Source: Sphingobium chungbukense (lineage in GTDB: Bacteria; Pseudomonadota; Alphaproteobacteria; Sphingomonadales; Sphingomonadaceae). Taken from it: a stretch of DNA of 64,000 nt. The DNA is taken from the NCBI RefSeq assembly GCF_001005725.1, contig NZ_LBIC01000003.1, forward strand, positions 434,001 to 498,000. The letters are read 5' to 3'. Position 1 is the stretch's first letter. Each line of letters starts with the position of its first letter. Under the pieces are notes generated by a model. That model saw only the letters and a program-made list of their open reading frames with translations. It was not told the DNA's origin and searched no databases. Positions 44,553 to 55,200 of the stretch are shown here, in pieces. A program made the translations under genes and the position numbers.

Positions 44553-45617
44553 ATGTCAGGCTTCGCCCCATCCCTTCGCTCGCCGGCCCTGTGCCATACC
44601 ATGCTTCGCGCTGCGCCTGCCCTGTTGCTGGCAGCGGCAAGCAGTCATGCCCTGGCGCAAGCGCCGCTCGCTGACTTTCCTGACGCTCTCGGTCAGGGCG
44701 TTGCCGCCTATACGCCCGCCGACCGTGCTACCGCCAATCTCCTGGCGGGCGGCATGAGCCGCCTGGCGGCGATCAGCGCGCAGCAGGGCAGCGGGACCAT
44801 CCAGGCTCCCTGGATCGCGCAACCTATGGCCCCCGACGCCATCGTCAACGACCGCCGCATCGCCGATTTCAGCGGCAAGCTGCCCGGCTGGCAGTTGCAG
44901 GGGGTGCAGCTCTCCGTGGTGAGCTATCGCCAGCCGGAACTGGTGCCGGGCTTCATGCGCGGCTTCCTGCCCGCCCCGACGGCAACCGCCGTGCCGCAGG
45001 CCAACGGCTTCGTCATGCCCGCCCGCACGTTTCCCGCGCTCTCGGGTCAGCTCCCGCCGCCGCGCAATGGGCAGCCCGATGTGTTCGGATCGGTCGCCAT
45101 GCCGATTTCCCGAACCCTGCTCGACGGCAAATGGGCGTCGGTTTCGGCCGCCCTGCCCGGCAAAGGGGTATGGAGCGCCGTCCTCAATGCCGCCCGCGGC
45201 TCGTCGGGCCAGCAACAGGTCGAGATGATCAATAGCTGGGTCAACCGGCGGCTGCATTTCGTGGATGACCGGCAGGGCGGCGATAATTGGGCGTCAGCCG
45301 CGCGGACGCTGCAAAGCGGGGCGGGCGATTGCGAGGATTATGCCATCGCCAAGATGAAGCTGCTGGAAGCGGCGGGTTTCGACCGCCGCTCCATGTTCCT
45401 GGTAATCGCCCGCGACCTGGTGCGGCAGGCCGATCATGCGGTGCTGGCGGTGCGGATCGGCGGGGAGTTGATGATCCTCGACAACATGACCGACCGGGTA
45501 CTGCCTTCGTCCGGCGTCAGCGACTATCGGCCGATCATGAGCTTCAACGCCTTTGGCCGCTGGACCCATGGCTATCGGGTGACGACGCCGCAACCCGTGC
45601 AGTTCGCGGCGCGCTGA
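44553..45617 (+). CDS. LapG-like periplasmic cysteine protease (BTLCP, transglutaminase-like)
   Basis: A 354-residue protein with a signal peptide (ALLLAAASSHALA near residues 23-35). Its C-terminal domain is the bacterial transglutaminase-like cysteine protease fold. The triad reads Cys260 in GAGDCEDYAIAKM, His295 in ADHAVLAV and Asp310 in MILDNM. Asp259 and Glu261 flank the Cys as the calcium-binding pair does in LapG. LapG cuts giant adhesins at an AA site to release biofilm cells. It converges on the secretion operon of a PAAG-bearing adhesin (9 bases between stops). The N-terminal extension is longer than in Pseudomonas LapG. Start 44553 or 44601. Confidence 0.85.
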   Translation: MSGFAPSLRSPALCHTMLRAAPALLLAAASSHALAQAPLADFPDALGQGVAAYTPADRATANLLAGGMSRLAAISAQQGSGTIQAPWIAQPMAPDAIVNDRRIADFSGKLPGWQLQGVQLSVVSYRQPELVPGFMRGFLPAPTATAVPQANGFVMPARTFPALSGQLPPPRNGQPDVFGSVAMPISRTLLDGKWASVSAALPGKGVWSAVLNAARGSSGQQQVEMINSWVNRRLHFVDDRQGGDNWASAARTLQSGAGDCEDYAIAKMKLLEAAGFDRRSMFLVIARDLVRQADHAVLAVRIGGELMILDNMTDRVLPSSGVSDYRPIMSFNAFGRWTHGYRVTTPQPVQFAAR

Positions 45618-45626
45618 CCCTCCGGC

Positions 45627-46901
45627 TTATCTTTCCCGCAGAGCCTCCGAGCGGGCCTTCATGATGGGTTTCAGCAGATAGGCCAGGACCGACTTGCGGC
45701 CGGTCATGATCTCCACATCGCATACCATGCCGGGCGTGATCGGCAACCTGTGCGCGCCCGAGCCAAGCCAGGCGCGGTCCGTCTCCACGACCACGGTGAA
45801 ATAGGCTTCCCGCGTCGCCTCGTCATAGACGCTGTCGGCTGACACCTGCTGCACCGTGCCGGTCAACCCGCCATAGATGGAGAAGTCATAGGCCGTCACC
45901 TTCACCACGGCGCGGTCGCCGGTCTTGATGAAGGCGATGTCGTTGGGCTTCACCCGCGCCTCGACCAGCAGCTTTTCACCCACGGGGACGATCTGCATGA
46001 TCTTCTGGCCCGGGCTGACATAGCCACCAATGGTCGTCACCTGCACATCGTTGACCACGCCGTCGACGGGCGAGCGGATCTCCGCCCGCTGCGCCCGTCC
46101 TTTTGCGCCCCGAAGAGACTCGCTGTTGACGGCGATCTTGGCCTCCAGTTGACTGCGTTCGTTCAATGCATCCTGACGGAACTGGAAATTCGCCTCGGAA
46201 AGCTGCGCCTGCGCCTCGCGGATCGCGGCGGACGCGCGCGAGGCCTGCTGCTGCGCGGCGTTCAGCCGACCCTGCGCGTCCACCAATTCGCGCCGGGCAT
46301 CGAGCAACTCGGTCTGCGGAACGATCGACTTGGCGGCGAGCGGTTCCAGCATCGCCACGCGTTGCCGCGCCAGTTGCACGCTACCGCCCAGGCTTTCGAT
46401 CGTCGCCTGCGCCTCGCCCAGTTCGCGGCGGCGCTGGTCGACCTGTGCCGACAGGGCATCCTGCTTGCTGCGCAACGCCGACTGGCGCACGGCGGCAAGC
46501 GCCTGTTCCTGCGCGCATTCCGGCCCACCTGTCGTGCAGTCCGCGCCTGCACCGGTGCCTTCCCGTTCCAGACGACCGGCGCGTGCGGTGAGCGAGCGCG
46601 TCTCCGCCTGAAGCTGGCCCAATTCCGACGCCAGCATCGCGTCGTCCAGACGCACCAGCAATTGGCCCTTGGCGACCTTCTGCCCGGATCGGACGAGGAT
46701 TTCCTCGATCGTGGTCGGCTCGGCGGACTGGATGACCTGCGCCTTGCTGGACGGGATCACCTTGCCCTGCCCGTGCGTCACCTCATCCACCGGCGCCAGG
46801 CTGGCCCACATCAGGAAGACCAGCATGCCGCCGCCGCTGTAGAGGATGACCTGTTTGTTGCCCGGTTGGCCCCGCAGCCAGCGTACCCAGCGCGAAATCA
46901 T
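45627..46901 (-). CDS. Type I secretion membrane fusion protein (HlyD/LapC-like)
   Basis: A 424-residue adaptor with one N-terminal membrane helix (VILYSGGGMLVFLMWASLAP), a lipoyl/barrel-sandwich half (VIPSSKAQVIQSAEPTTIEEI), a long coiled-coil hairpin around residues 90-260 and a second barrel half (GYVSPGQKIMQIVPVGEKLL). It bridges the ABC ATPase to TolC. It is the last gene of the operon and overlaps the hydrolase gene by four bases. Confidence 0.92.
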   Translation of the reverse strand: MISRWVRWLRGQPGNKQVILYSGGGMLVFLMWASLAPVDEVTHGQGKVIPSSKAQVIQSAEPTTIEEILVRSGQKVAKGQLLVRLDDAMLASELGQLQAETRSLTARAGRLEREGTGAGADCTTGGPECAQEQALAAVRQSALRSKQDALSAQVDQRRRELGEAQATIESLGGSVQLARQRVAMLEPLAAKSIVPQTELLDARRELVDAQGRLNAAQQQASRASAAIREAQAQLSEANFQFRQDALNERSQLEAKIAVNSESLRGAKGRAQRAEIRSPVDGVVNDVQVTTIGGYVSPGQKIMQIVPVGEKLLVEARVKPNDIAFIKTGDRAVVKVTAYDFSIYGGLTGTVQQVSADSVYDEATREAYFTVVVETDRAWLGSGAHRLPITPGMVCDVEIMTGRKSVLAYLLKPIMKARSEALRER

Positions 46902-47914
46902 GGTTGCACCTTCTGAGATAAATGGTCGTCGGCCGCCAGCGCCAAAGATTTTGCAGGTTGCTGGGCGGCTGTCTGCTGGCGGGCGAGCATGTCATTCAGC
47001 GCACCGCCGCTTGTCGAGGGATCGGGAATGGAGAGCTTCCACCCCTTGGTCGGGTCCATGCGGCCGCCGACATCGTTGGACGCCCGGCGTTCGGGCAGGG
47101 CCGCGACGGGCGGATAGTCGATTGCGGGCTCCGCAACCGTGGCGAAGCGCGACGGGTCGAAGGCCGGAATATGCTCGCCCCCGGCATAGCGCCCGGTGAA
47201 CGCACCCGGCAGGCCCCAGCCGCCCGGCCAGCGATAGAAGATATGCGCGCCGAGCTGCGCCAGCTTGGCCAGATGCGGCGCCCAGCGCGGGAAGACGTAA
47301 TCGGCATGATAATGAGTCGCCGTGCCGACTTCTTTCTCGACCCGCCCGGCCAGCGCATCGGCGGCGATCCGCTTCGCCCGGCTCAACAGGTCCGGCAGCG
47401 GATGGCGCGCAAGGGATCCGTCGCAGACGAAGCTGAACTGGCAGACCGATGCATCGAAACGCTGATAGACGACGCCGCACACCGTCTTGGCGAAGGCGGG
47501 ATGGCGAACGCGGTTCAGCACCACCTGCGCGACGGCGCGCTGGCCGCTTTCGGGCTCGCGGGCCGCTTCATAATAGACGGCCTGCGTCAGGCACTGGAGC
47601 GCGCGGTCGTGATCCTCGCCTGCCGTGGCCAGGGCGCGGAAGGGCTTGGCCGAAGCGATCGTGCCGCCTGAAAAGCCGAGGCGCGCATTTTCCTCGCGGG
47701 CCTTGGCACCATCCATGCCGTCGCCTTCCGCTGCGGGATCGGCCTGTTCCGTCATCTGAACCAGCGCCAGATATTGGTGGGGGATCGCCGGAACGGCTTC
47801 CACGATCCTGGCCTGCACGGCGGGACGCGGCGGCGCATGGTGCCAAAGCACCGCCGTCGCGGCCGCCAGCGCCACGGGAGCGGCAATGCCGACGCTGCGG
47901 AGCAGAACGCTCAT
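46898..47914 (-). CDS. SleB-like cell wall hydrolase in the secretion operon
   Basis: A 338-residue protein with an N-terminal membrane anchor (VGIAAPVALAAATAVLW). Its Hydrolase_2 (SleB) domain has the catalytic Glu in CLTQAVYYEAAREPESGQRA, then AQVVLNRVRHPAF and CGVVYQRFDASVCQFSFVCDG. SleB-type enzymes are lytic transglycosylases or amidases of peptidoglycan. It is embedded between the ABC ATPase and HlyD genes with four-base overlaps on both sides, which implies a role in passage of the secretion apparatus or adhesin through the wall. Confidence 0.9.
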   Translation of the reverse strand: MSVLLRSVGIAAPVALAAATAVLWHHAPPRPAVQARIVEAVPAIPHQYLALVQMTEQADPAAEGDGMDGAKAREENARLGFSGGTIASAKPFRALATAGEDHDRALQCLTQAVYYEAAREPESGQRAVAQVVLNRVRHPAFAKTVCGVVYQRFDASVCQFSFVCDGSLARHPLPDLLSRAKRIAADALAGRVEKEVGTATHYHADYVFPRWAPHLAKLAQLGAHIFYRWPGGWGLPGAFTGRYAGGEHIPAFDPSRFATVAEPAIDYPPVAALPERRASNDVGGRMDPTKGWKLSIPDPSTSGGALNDMLARQQTAAQQPAKSLALAADDHLSQKVQP

Positions 47915-50070
47915 TGCCCTGCCCCCCGCTGGAGCTGGCCGATGACCTCGTCGCGCGGTCCGTCCGCCAGCACCACGCCCTGATCGATCACGATCAGCCG
48001 GTCCACGATCCGTAGCAGCGCGTGGCGGTGGGTCGACACGATCAGCGTCTGATCGGGCTCCAGCGCCTTTTCCAGATGGTCGATGAACAGATTCTCGGTC
48101 TGGTTGTCCATCGCCCCGGTCGGCTCATCGAGGAAGAGCAGCTTGGCCGGTTCCACCAGCGCGCGCGCCATGACCAGGAAGCTGCGCTGCCCACCCGAAA
48201 GGCGGCTGCCGCGTTCGCCGATATGCAGGTCGAACCCCGCCGCATCGCGCCCGAAGAAGCGCGCCGCGCCCGAACGCTCCAGCGCCTCCAGCAGCTTTTC
48301 GTCGCTGGCTTCGCGCGCGCCCAGAATCAGATTTTCCCGCACCGACCCGCTGAACAGCTCGGCATCCTGCCCGACGAAGCGGAAGGAGGAACGCAGCTCA
48401 TGCGGATGATATTGGCGGCTGTCGACATCGTCGATGGTCAGCAGGCCGCCGGTGGGCGGATAAAGACCGCAAATCACCCGGCCGAGCGTCGACTTGCCCG
48501 ACGCGACCCGACCGATCAGGCCGATGCGTTCGCCCGGTTCGATGCGCAGGTCGATGCCGCGCAGGCTGGGCTGGCTGGCGCCCGGATAGGCGAACTCCAG
48601 CCCCTGCGCGACAATGGCGCCCTTGCGGATCTTGGGGATGATGCCGCGCGCGCCGTCCAGCCGTTCGTCGGGCTGGTCGATCAGCGTCTGAAGGCTGTCG
48701 AGCGTCGTCATCGCCTGCCGCGCCCGCACGATGACGAAGGCGAGTTGCCCGACCGGCGCCAGCGAACGCCCGGCCAGCATGACGATGGCGATGATCGCGC
48801 CCATCGAAATGTCGCCCGCTGCGAACATGTAGAAGCCGCCGATGACCAGGGCGATGCTCGTCACCTGCTGGCAGAGGGCCGCCAGGGTCACGCTCTTCGA
48901 ACTCAGCCGCCGCAGCTTTTCCTGCGTCGCCGCGCTCATCCGGGCGTAGCGGCGCCAGCGCTCCAGCATCCGTCCTTCGGCACGGCAGGCCTTCAGCGTC
49001 TCGATGCCGCCGATCGCCTCGACCAGCGCCGCGCTTTGCAGGCTGGAATCCGCCTGCGCGTCGCGCGACAGGCGGGCCATCGACCGTTGCAGGAAAAATC
49101 CCGCGCTCGCCATGATCCCCATCATGACGACCGGCACGATGGCCAGCCAGCCCCCCAGAAGGGCGATGATGGCAACGAAGAAGAATAGGAAGGCGATGTC
49201 CACCACCAGCACCACGGTGGTGGAGGTGAAGAATTCGCGCACGGATTCGAATTCCGACACGCGCCGCGCCAGCGCCCCGGTGCTGCCGGACCGGCTTGCC
49301 AGCGGCGTGTTCAGCACCTTTTCGAACAGGCGTTGCGACAGGCGTTCGTCGATCTCCCGCCCGGCCTCGTCCACCAGCCTTGCGCGTGCGATCCGCAGCG
49401 CGAAGTCGAAGCTGAAGGCCAGCATCACGCCGACGCCCAGCACCCAGAGGCTGGACGCCGCCTTGTTCGGGATGATCCGGTCATAGACGTTCATCGTGAA
49501 CAGCGGCAGTGCGAAGGCGAGCAGGTTGATGATCGCCGCGGCCAGCATCACATAGCCGAAGCCGCCGCGCGCGCGCCAGACTTCGCGCCAGAACCAGTGC
49601 TGGCGAGCGCGCTCGTCCCACGGACGTTCCTCGGCCCGTTCACGGCCATGATCGGCCATGACGACCAGTGCTTCGCCGGTGAAACTGCCCTCCAGATCGC
49701 TGAGCGGCGCCCAGACCGCTTCATTCGCGTGGGGAAGCTGGACCAGCACGTCGCCGGCCTTGATGTCCATCAGCAGCAGGAAGCGGCCGCCCCGAAGCGG
49801 CAGGATGGCGGGCAGATTGCCCGGCCGCCATTTGTCCAGCCGGCCCCGGACATGATCGCTGAGCAAGCCGATCTGGTCGAGCGCCGATTCCGCCTGATGA
49901 AAGGGCAATCGCCCGGATTCATCGACGGCGAGGCCGGCGCGAAGGCTCACGATACCCGGCGAGCGGTCGAAATGCCGCGCCGCATGGGCGATGCATTCAA
50001 CCAGCTCGTCGCTGGGCGTGCCTTGATGGTCCAGCCATTCGGCCAGACTGAGTGTGCTTCGTTCCAACAT
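47911..50070 (-). CDS. Type I secretion ABC transporter (LapB-like)
   Basis: A 719-residue exporter. Residues 1-130 form a peptidase-like (C39-like) domain without the catalytic Cys, typical of transporters of giant adhesins, followed by six membrane helices (residues about 165-440) and an ATPase with Walker A IGRVASGKSTLGR, signature RLSGGQRSFLV, Walker B LLFLDEPTGAMD and the H-loop STHRHAL. It energises adhesin secretion. It follows TolC by 53 bases, a gap with a REP-like hairpin, and overlaps the hydrolase start by four. Confidence 0.95.
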   Translation of the reverse strand: MLERSTLSLAEWLDHQGTPSDELVECIAHAARHFDRSPGIVSLRAGLAVDESGRLPFHQAESALDQIGLLSDHVRGRLDKWRPGNLPAILPLRGGRFLLLMDIKAGDVLVQLPHANEAVWAPLSDLEGSFTGEALVVMADHGRERAEERPWDERARQHWFWREVWRARGGFGYVMLAAAIINLLAFALPLFTMNVYDRIIPNKAASSLWVLGVGVMLAFSFDFALRIARARLVDEAGREIDERLSQRLFEKVLNTPLASRSGSTGALARRVSEFESVREFFTSTTVVLVVDIAFLFFFVAIIALLGGWLAIVPVVMMGIMASAGFFLQRSMARLSRDAQADSSLQSAALVEAIGGIETLKACRAEGRMLERWRRYARMSAATQEKLRRLSSKSVTLAALCQQVTSIALVIGGFYMFAAGDISMGAIIAIVMLAGRSLAPVGQLAFVIVRARQAMTTLDSLQTLIDQPDERLDGARGIIPKIRKGAIVAQGLEFAYPGASQPSLRGIDLRIEPGERIGLIGRVASGKSTLGRVICGLYPPTGGLLTIDDVDSRQYHPHELRSSFRFVGQDAELFSGSVRENLILGAREASDEKLLEALERSGAARFFGRDAAGFDLHIGERGSRLSGGQRSFLVMARALVEPAKLLFLDEPTGAMDNQTENLFIDHLEKALEPDQTLIVSTHRHALLRIVDRLIVIDQGVVLADGPRDEVIGQLQRGAGQ

Positions 50071-50084
50071 TGTTTACCCCGCGC

Positions 50085-50106
50085 CATCCCGGCTTGCGCC
50101 GGGATG
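50085..50106. repeat. REP-like hairpin between tolC-like and ABC genes
   Basis: CATCCCGGC / GCCGGGATG gives a 9-bp perfect stem with a TTGC loop. It sits in the only sizeable gap of the secretion operon. It has no U tract. Such hairpins are common dispersed repeats in this order; one copy is seen in the window. Confidence 0.6.
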
Positions 50107-50123
50107 ACCCCCAATAATGAAAC

Positions 50124-51518
50124 TTAGCCCGGATAACGCCGCCGCTGCAATTCGGCGGGCGGCAGATCGGGGACATCATATTTCTTGCGCGCATAGGGGT
50201 TGGCGCCCGAGGGAGCCGCAATCCCCAGCGTGTCCAGCAACTGGTTGGTCGCTGCCAGGATCTGATATTGCGCGAAGATTTCGGAGAAGCGGGCCGTTTC
50301 CGTCCGCACCTGCGTGTTGAAACGGGTGTTCTGCGTATCCAGCACATCCAGCAGCGAACGCCGCCCGACATTGAACTGCTCGCGATAGGACACCAGCAGC
50401 CCGTCGGACACCGTGCCCTGACGCGCCAGATCGTTGACGCGCTTCTTTTCCGTGTCCCAACGGTTCCAGGCGGTGCGCACGTCCTCTTCCGCCTCGCGCT
50501 GGCGCTGGCTCAGGCGGAAACGCGCCTCGCTCGCCCGGCGGGTCATTTCCTGGACCTTGGCCCGGTTGATGCCGCCATTATAGAGCTGCCAGCGCAGGAC
50601 CACCCGGCCCTGCACGTCGTTGGTGCTGCCCTTGAAGCCGTCCACATCCTCACCGATGCGCCCGCGCCCTTCCAGCCCGACCGTCGGCCCAAGTTCCGAC
50701 TTCGCTTCATCCACCACCGCGTGAGCGGCCTGGATATCGGCTTCGGCCTCGCGGATCAGCGGATTGTTGGTACGGGCCGAGGCGATCGCTTCGTCCAGCG
50801 TCGGCGGCACGGCGCTCGTCACCGCATCGGGCATGGTCACCTGATCGATCGACAGGCCGGTCAGCGTGCGGAAGGAAATGGCCGCATTGGTCATGTCCTG
50901 CTCCGCCTCGCTCTTGCGGACGAGGGCGGCCTGGAGCCGTTCCTCCGCCTGCTGCTGGTCGGCGATGCTGATCGATCCCTTGGACACGCCCTCGCCCAGA
51001 TCGCCCAGCAATTTGCGGTGGAAGGCGATATTGTCCTCCGCCGCCGCGACGACCCGCTGCTGGAGCATATAGTCGAGATATTGGCGGGTGACGTTCAGCG
51101 CCACGAATTGCGAACGTTCGCCCACGCGCAGGGCGGCGCCGTCAGTCCGGGCCGCCTGCCGCCGCTTTTCCGCGCTGCGATAGCCCGAATCGAAAACGGT
51201 CCATTCGCCCAGCACGCTGGCTTCCAGCGGCCAGAGCGTCTGGTCCTCGATCCCGATGGCGCGGCGCGTGGAATTTTCCAGGCGGCGGACACCCGCCGAT
51301 CCTTCGACGCTGACGCGCGGCAGGTAAAGGCCCTGCGCCTGTTCGCGTTCGAATTCGATCGCTTCCTTGTTCTGGATAGCCTGGTTGATTTCCGGATGGC
51401 TGTCGATCGCCGCGGCGATCGCGCTCTTGAGATCGGTGGTCTGAGCCCAGCCCGTGCTTACCATCGCAGCCGCACAAAGGGCGATCAGGCTGCCACATGT
51501 CTTGCGCATGATAGTCAT
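50124..51518 (-). CDS. TolC family outer-membrane protein (LapE-like)
   Basis: A 464-residue outer-membrane efflux protein with a signal peptide (GSLIALCAAAMVSTGWA). Two outer-membrane efflux repeats follow, with alternating coiled-coils and strands (EINQAIQNKEAIEFEREQAQ, and LVSYREQFNVGRRSLLDVLD before the exit). It makes the outer-membrane duct of the type I system. It follows the OmpA gene by 12 bases. A second ATG nine bases downstream of the chosen one (51509) is possible. Confidence 0.92.
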   Translation of the reverse strand: MTIMRKTCGSLIALCAAAMVSTGWAQTTDLKSAIAAAIDSHPEINQAIQNKEAIEFEREQAQGLYLPRVSVEGSAGVRRLENSTRRAIGIEDQTLWPLEASVLGEWTVFDSGYRSAEKRRQAARTDGAALRVGERSQFVALNVTRQYLDYMLQQRVVAAAEDNIAFHRKLLGDLGEGVSKGSISIADQQQAEERLQAALVRKSEAEQDMTNAAISFRTLTGLSIDQVTMPDAVTSAVPPTLDEAIASARTNNPLIREAEADIQAAHAVVDEAKSELGPTVGLEGRGRIGEDVDGFKGSTNDVQGRVVLRWQLYNGGINRAKVQEMTRRASEARFRLSQRQREAEEDVRTAWNRWDTEKKRVNDLARQGTVSDGLLVSYREQFNVGRRSLLDVLDTQNTRFNTQVRTETARFSEIFAQYQILAATNQLLDTLGIAAPSGANPYARKKYDVPDLPPAELQRRRYPG

Positions 51519-51530
51519 GCCTTCCTCCCC

Positions 51531-52238
51531 TTAATTCGCGCTGGCGGTGATTTCGACCCGACGGTTCATCGGTTCGCGCACACCATCGGCGGTTTCGATC
51601 TTGAGCTGGGTTTCGCCCAGGCCCGTGACGGTCATGGCATCGGTCGCGATGCCGCCCTGGCCCAGCAGGCTGGCGACATTCTGCGCCCGGCGCAGCGACA
51701 GGCCGTCATTATATTTGGTGGCGCCCGACGTATCGGTGTAGCCGGTAACGCCGAAACGATGCCAGCCGCACTGGGCAGCCGTCTGCGCCAGCGTGGTGAT
51801 GGTGTTGACGCCTTCGGGAAGCGGCGTGTCCATGTTCCAGTCGAAGAAGATGGACACCGCCGGTGCCGTGCAGTCCAGCGCGGGTGGGGCTGAAGCTGCC
51901 GCCACCGGCGGCGGTGGCGGCGCCGAAAGGCGTGCCACAAAGTCGTCGCACTTGTTGATGCTGTCCGCATCCTTCGTGCCGGATTTCAGAAAACCGATGG
52001 CGATGCCGCACTGGTTCTTCGCCTCCACGGCGTAGGTCCAGCGGCTGTCCTGCGCGGCGCGCGTGCCGGCGTCGCCGACAGCCTTGACGGCCGTGTCATA
52101 ACGGCCGTTCAGCGCATCCTTCAGTTCGGACTTGCCCAGTTGCAGCAAGGGCGAAGCAGGCGCCGCCCAGGCCGTGGTGGTCGTCAGCATGGCAGTCACC
52201 AGCCCGACCGCTGCTACCCTCCCCAACGCATTTCGCAT
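51531..52238 (-). CDS. OmpA family protein of the secretion operon
   Basis: A 235-residue protein with a signal peptide (AAVGLVTAMLTTTTAWA). The N-terminal part has two Cys (NQCGIAIG and NKCDDFV), followed by a Pro/Ala hinge (SAPPPPPVAAASAPP). The C-terminal OmpA peptidoglycan-binding domain shows SIFFDWNMDTPLPEG, VTGYTDTSG and LSLRRAQNVASLL. It may tie the outer-membrane duct to the cell wall. GGAGAG precedes the ATG at 52238. It lies 52 bases after the adhesin stop. Confidence 0.88.
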   Translation of the reverse strand: MRNALGRVAAVGLVTAMLTTTTAWAAPASPLLQLGKSELKDALNGRYDTAVKAVGDAGTRAAQDSRWTYAVEAKNQCGIAIGFLKSGTKDADSINKCDDFVARLSAPPPPPVAAASAPPALDCTAPAVSIFFDWNMDTPLPEGVNTITTLAQTAAQCGWHRFGVTGYTDTSGATKYNDGLSLRRAQNVASLLGQGGIATDAMTVTGLGETQLKIETADGVREPMNRRVEITASAN

Positions 52239-52290
52239 ATTCACTCTCCCCAAAATTCCCCGCGAGACAAAATCAAGATCAGCCCCAGCT

Positions 52291-55200
52291 TCAGGCATGC
52301 CCGACCGCCATCGCTTCATGCGCCACCATCGCGGCTTCGAAGATGGCGGTGGCCGCCGCCAGATGCCCGCTGTCGACCGCATCCACGGCGACCGGGTTGA
52401 ACAAGGCCGGGACCACCGGATGCTCGCCACCCGGCAGGGCAGCCAGCAACGCATCGATATGCGGTGCGTCATGGGTCCCCAGCGCTTCCTTCACGACCTC
52501 TGCCGCATTGGCGGTCGCCCCCCCCGGCTGCGCGGCCTGCTGCGCCGCGGCCAGAACCGCTGCCGCATTGCCGTCGAAGGACGGGAGGCTGATCGATTGC
52601 GCGAGCAGCCCCTGATGATCGCCCAGCGAAGGCTGGTCGGCCTCAGCCGTGTCGACGGACGCCGGAGCATGGGCTGCGCCGCCATCGGACAGCGTGGCAT
52701 GATCCGTTGCCGGTTCATCGCCGCCATGGCTCGCCTGCTGGGCCGGTTGCTGCGCCTCAGGCGTCGACTGACCGTCAGCGGGAGCGAGCGATGTCGCATT
52801 GCTCTCGGTCGCCGTCGGCTCCACGGTCGCAGTGCTGGCCGGCGCGGTTTCGGTCACGACCGGCGCGGTTTCGGTCGCAGCCGGAGCGGGTTGCTGGTCC
52901 TGCGTCGCCTCGGCGGCGCCGACCGCCGCGACCAGGCTGGCCGCGAGCAGCGCCTGATTGAAGCCGCTGGTGGGGCTTTCCGTGCTCTTGCTCGCATCGC
53001 TGCTGGCGCCAGTAAGGAAAGTGACGTCGCCCACCGTACCCTTGGTTCCGTCGGTACGGGTGAAGCTCGCCTCACCCAGCACCGTCACATCGCCATCGGC
53101 GGCGGTATAGCCCTTTCCATCGGCCGTCAGGTCGATGGAGGCGATGCCCATGGCCGCAAGCGACTTGAACTCGCCCGCATCGACCACGCCATTGCTGTTC
53201 GCATCCTGCCAGACGCCGAATTCATGGAAGGCGGCGTCATTGACATCGAACTTGCCGTCGCCATTGCTGTCATAGGCAAGGCGCAGGCCTTCCAGATCGC
53301 TCTTCGCGCCCGCTGCGTCATCGGAGAAGACGATGTCATAGCCGCTCCCCACGACATGGGCGAGCAAACCGTCATCGGACGAAACCCAGGCGGTGCCGAC
53401 CACTCCCTGGCCGTAATCGTGGTTGACCCCCGCGGAGAGCGGCACGAATTCCAACCCATCGCCGTCCAGATCGACAGCGATCGGGGCGGCAGGAATGGCA
53501 GGCGACAGGCCGTCCTTGACATGGACGCTGAAGCTCTGGGTTGCGGTCGTATCCCCGTCGCCATCGGTCAGTTGCAGGGTGAAGGGGATGGTCTTGTCGA
53601 CCGAACTGCTGGCAACGCCGACATTGGTCAGGTTCAGCTTCATGTCCCCGCTGGACTGATAGACGTCGATCCAGTCGATCAGCGTGCCGCCCGGAGCGGA
53701 AATCTTCTGCTGGTTGTCGGCATCGGGCCCATTGATCTCGAACGCCTGGCTGGTGCCATTGGTATAATGCGCCACGAAGATGATCTTCTCGCCGCTCGTG
53801 AAATTGAAGAACGAGAAGGTGGCATAGGACGCATTGACGATATTGTAGGTGCCGGGCGGGGTATAGCCGCCAGCGCCATCATAATCGGCAAGGGTGCCGA
53901 AATCGAACCGCAGGAACTCGCCTGCATCGAAATTATTGTTGGAAAGCCCCCATCCCTGGGTCGAGCCGTTGACGTTGCTCGTCTGGGTCGCGGCAACCGC
54001 TCCGCCAGCTTCCCAGATCGCGATTTCCTGCGGGGTGAAGCCACCGGTCGGCGCCCAGCCGGTCACATAGACCAGTTGCTGCGACGTCAACTTGTCCGTC
54101 ACCACGATTTCGTTGCTGGGGCCGGAACCGAATGAGCTGCCCGAGCCGATCGGCACATCGGTCACGACGGGATCGAGCTTCGTGACCAGATCGAACACAT
54201 ATTGGCCGGAGGTGCCCGCGTCCGGATTGACCGTCAGCGTGAAGACCGTGGTATCGCCCGCATTGAAACCGCCGCTATGGTCGGCATCGACATAGGCGGT
54301 AAGGACATTGCCGTTCTGGACCGTACTGACCGCCTGTCCGCCCACGGTGATGGACGACGTATCGGCGGTGATCAGCATCGATCCGGTGCCATCGGCGCCC
54401 GCGGCATAATGCAGCGTGCCTACGGCCGGTGTCGTGGCGACATTATTGTCGGTCTGCTGGCTCTGCACGACGCCAAGCGTAGGCATATCGTCGTTGAACG
54501 ATATGTTGAGCTGGCCGATGGCCGAAGATGTCGGATTGGTGGTCGCGTTATAATCGCTGTCCGTCACGAGGAAGTTGAGGCTGACGGCAGCGTTATTCTC
54601 ATTGCCGCCGGCGGCGTGCAGGACATTGTCGAGCAATGTTGCCGTATAGGCCCCGGTCGTCGGATTGACGACCACCTGGAACAACGCCGTGCCGCTCCGT
54701 GCACCCGCATTCACCGTGGCGGTCAGCGTGTTCGTGCCCGCGTTCCAGCTATAGGCCACGGTCTCGGTTCCGACGGTACCAGTCGTACCGTTCAGGTTCG
54801 CGAAGGTGACGCTGCCGCCGCCGTCCGCGCCGAAGGTGAAGGGCAAGGTGCCGCTGAAGCTCGCTTCGCTAGGACCTGCGATGCCATTGTCACCGACATT
54901 GGCGTCGACATCGCCGGTCGTGCTCAGGGGATTGCCGCCGGTCAGGCCGTCATCGTCCAGCTTGGCGGCGGTGTTGTCCGCCGTCGGCTTGTTGGCGTCG
55001 CCTGCGAAGGTGAACTTCAGCGTCGCGGTGGCCGTGTCATTATCAGCATCGCGCATCACATAGGTGAAGCTGTCGAACGATCCCGAAGGCACCGATGTCT
55101 TGGGCGTATAATTGTAGCTGCCGTCGGAGAATATCTGCAACGTGCCGTAGCTGCCGACGATCGTCTGGCTGCCGCCCGCGGTGATCACGCTGCCATTGAT

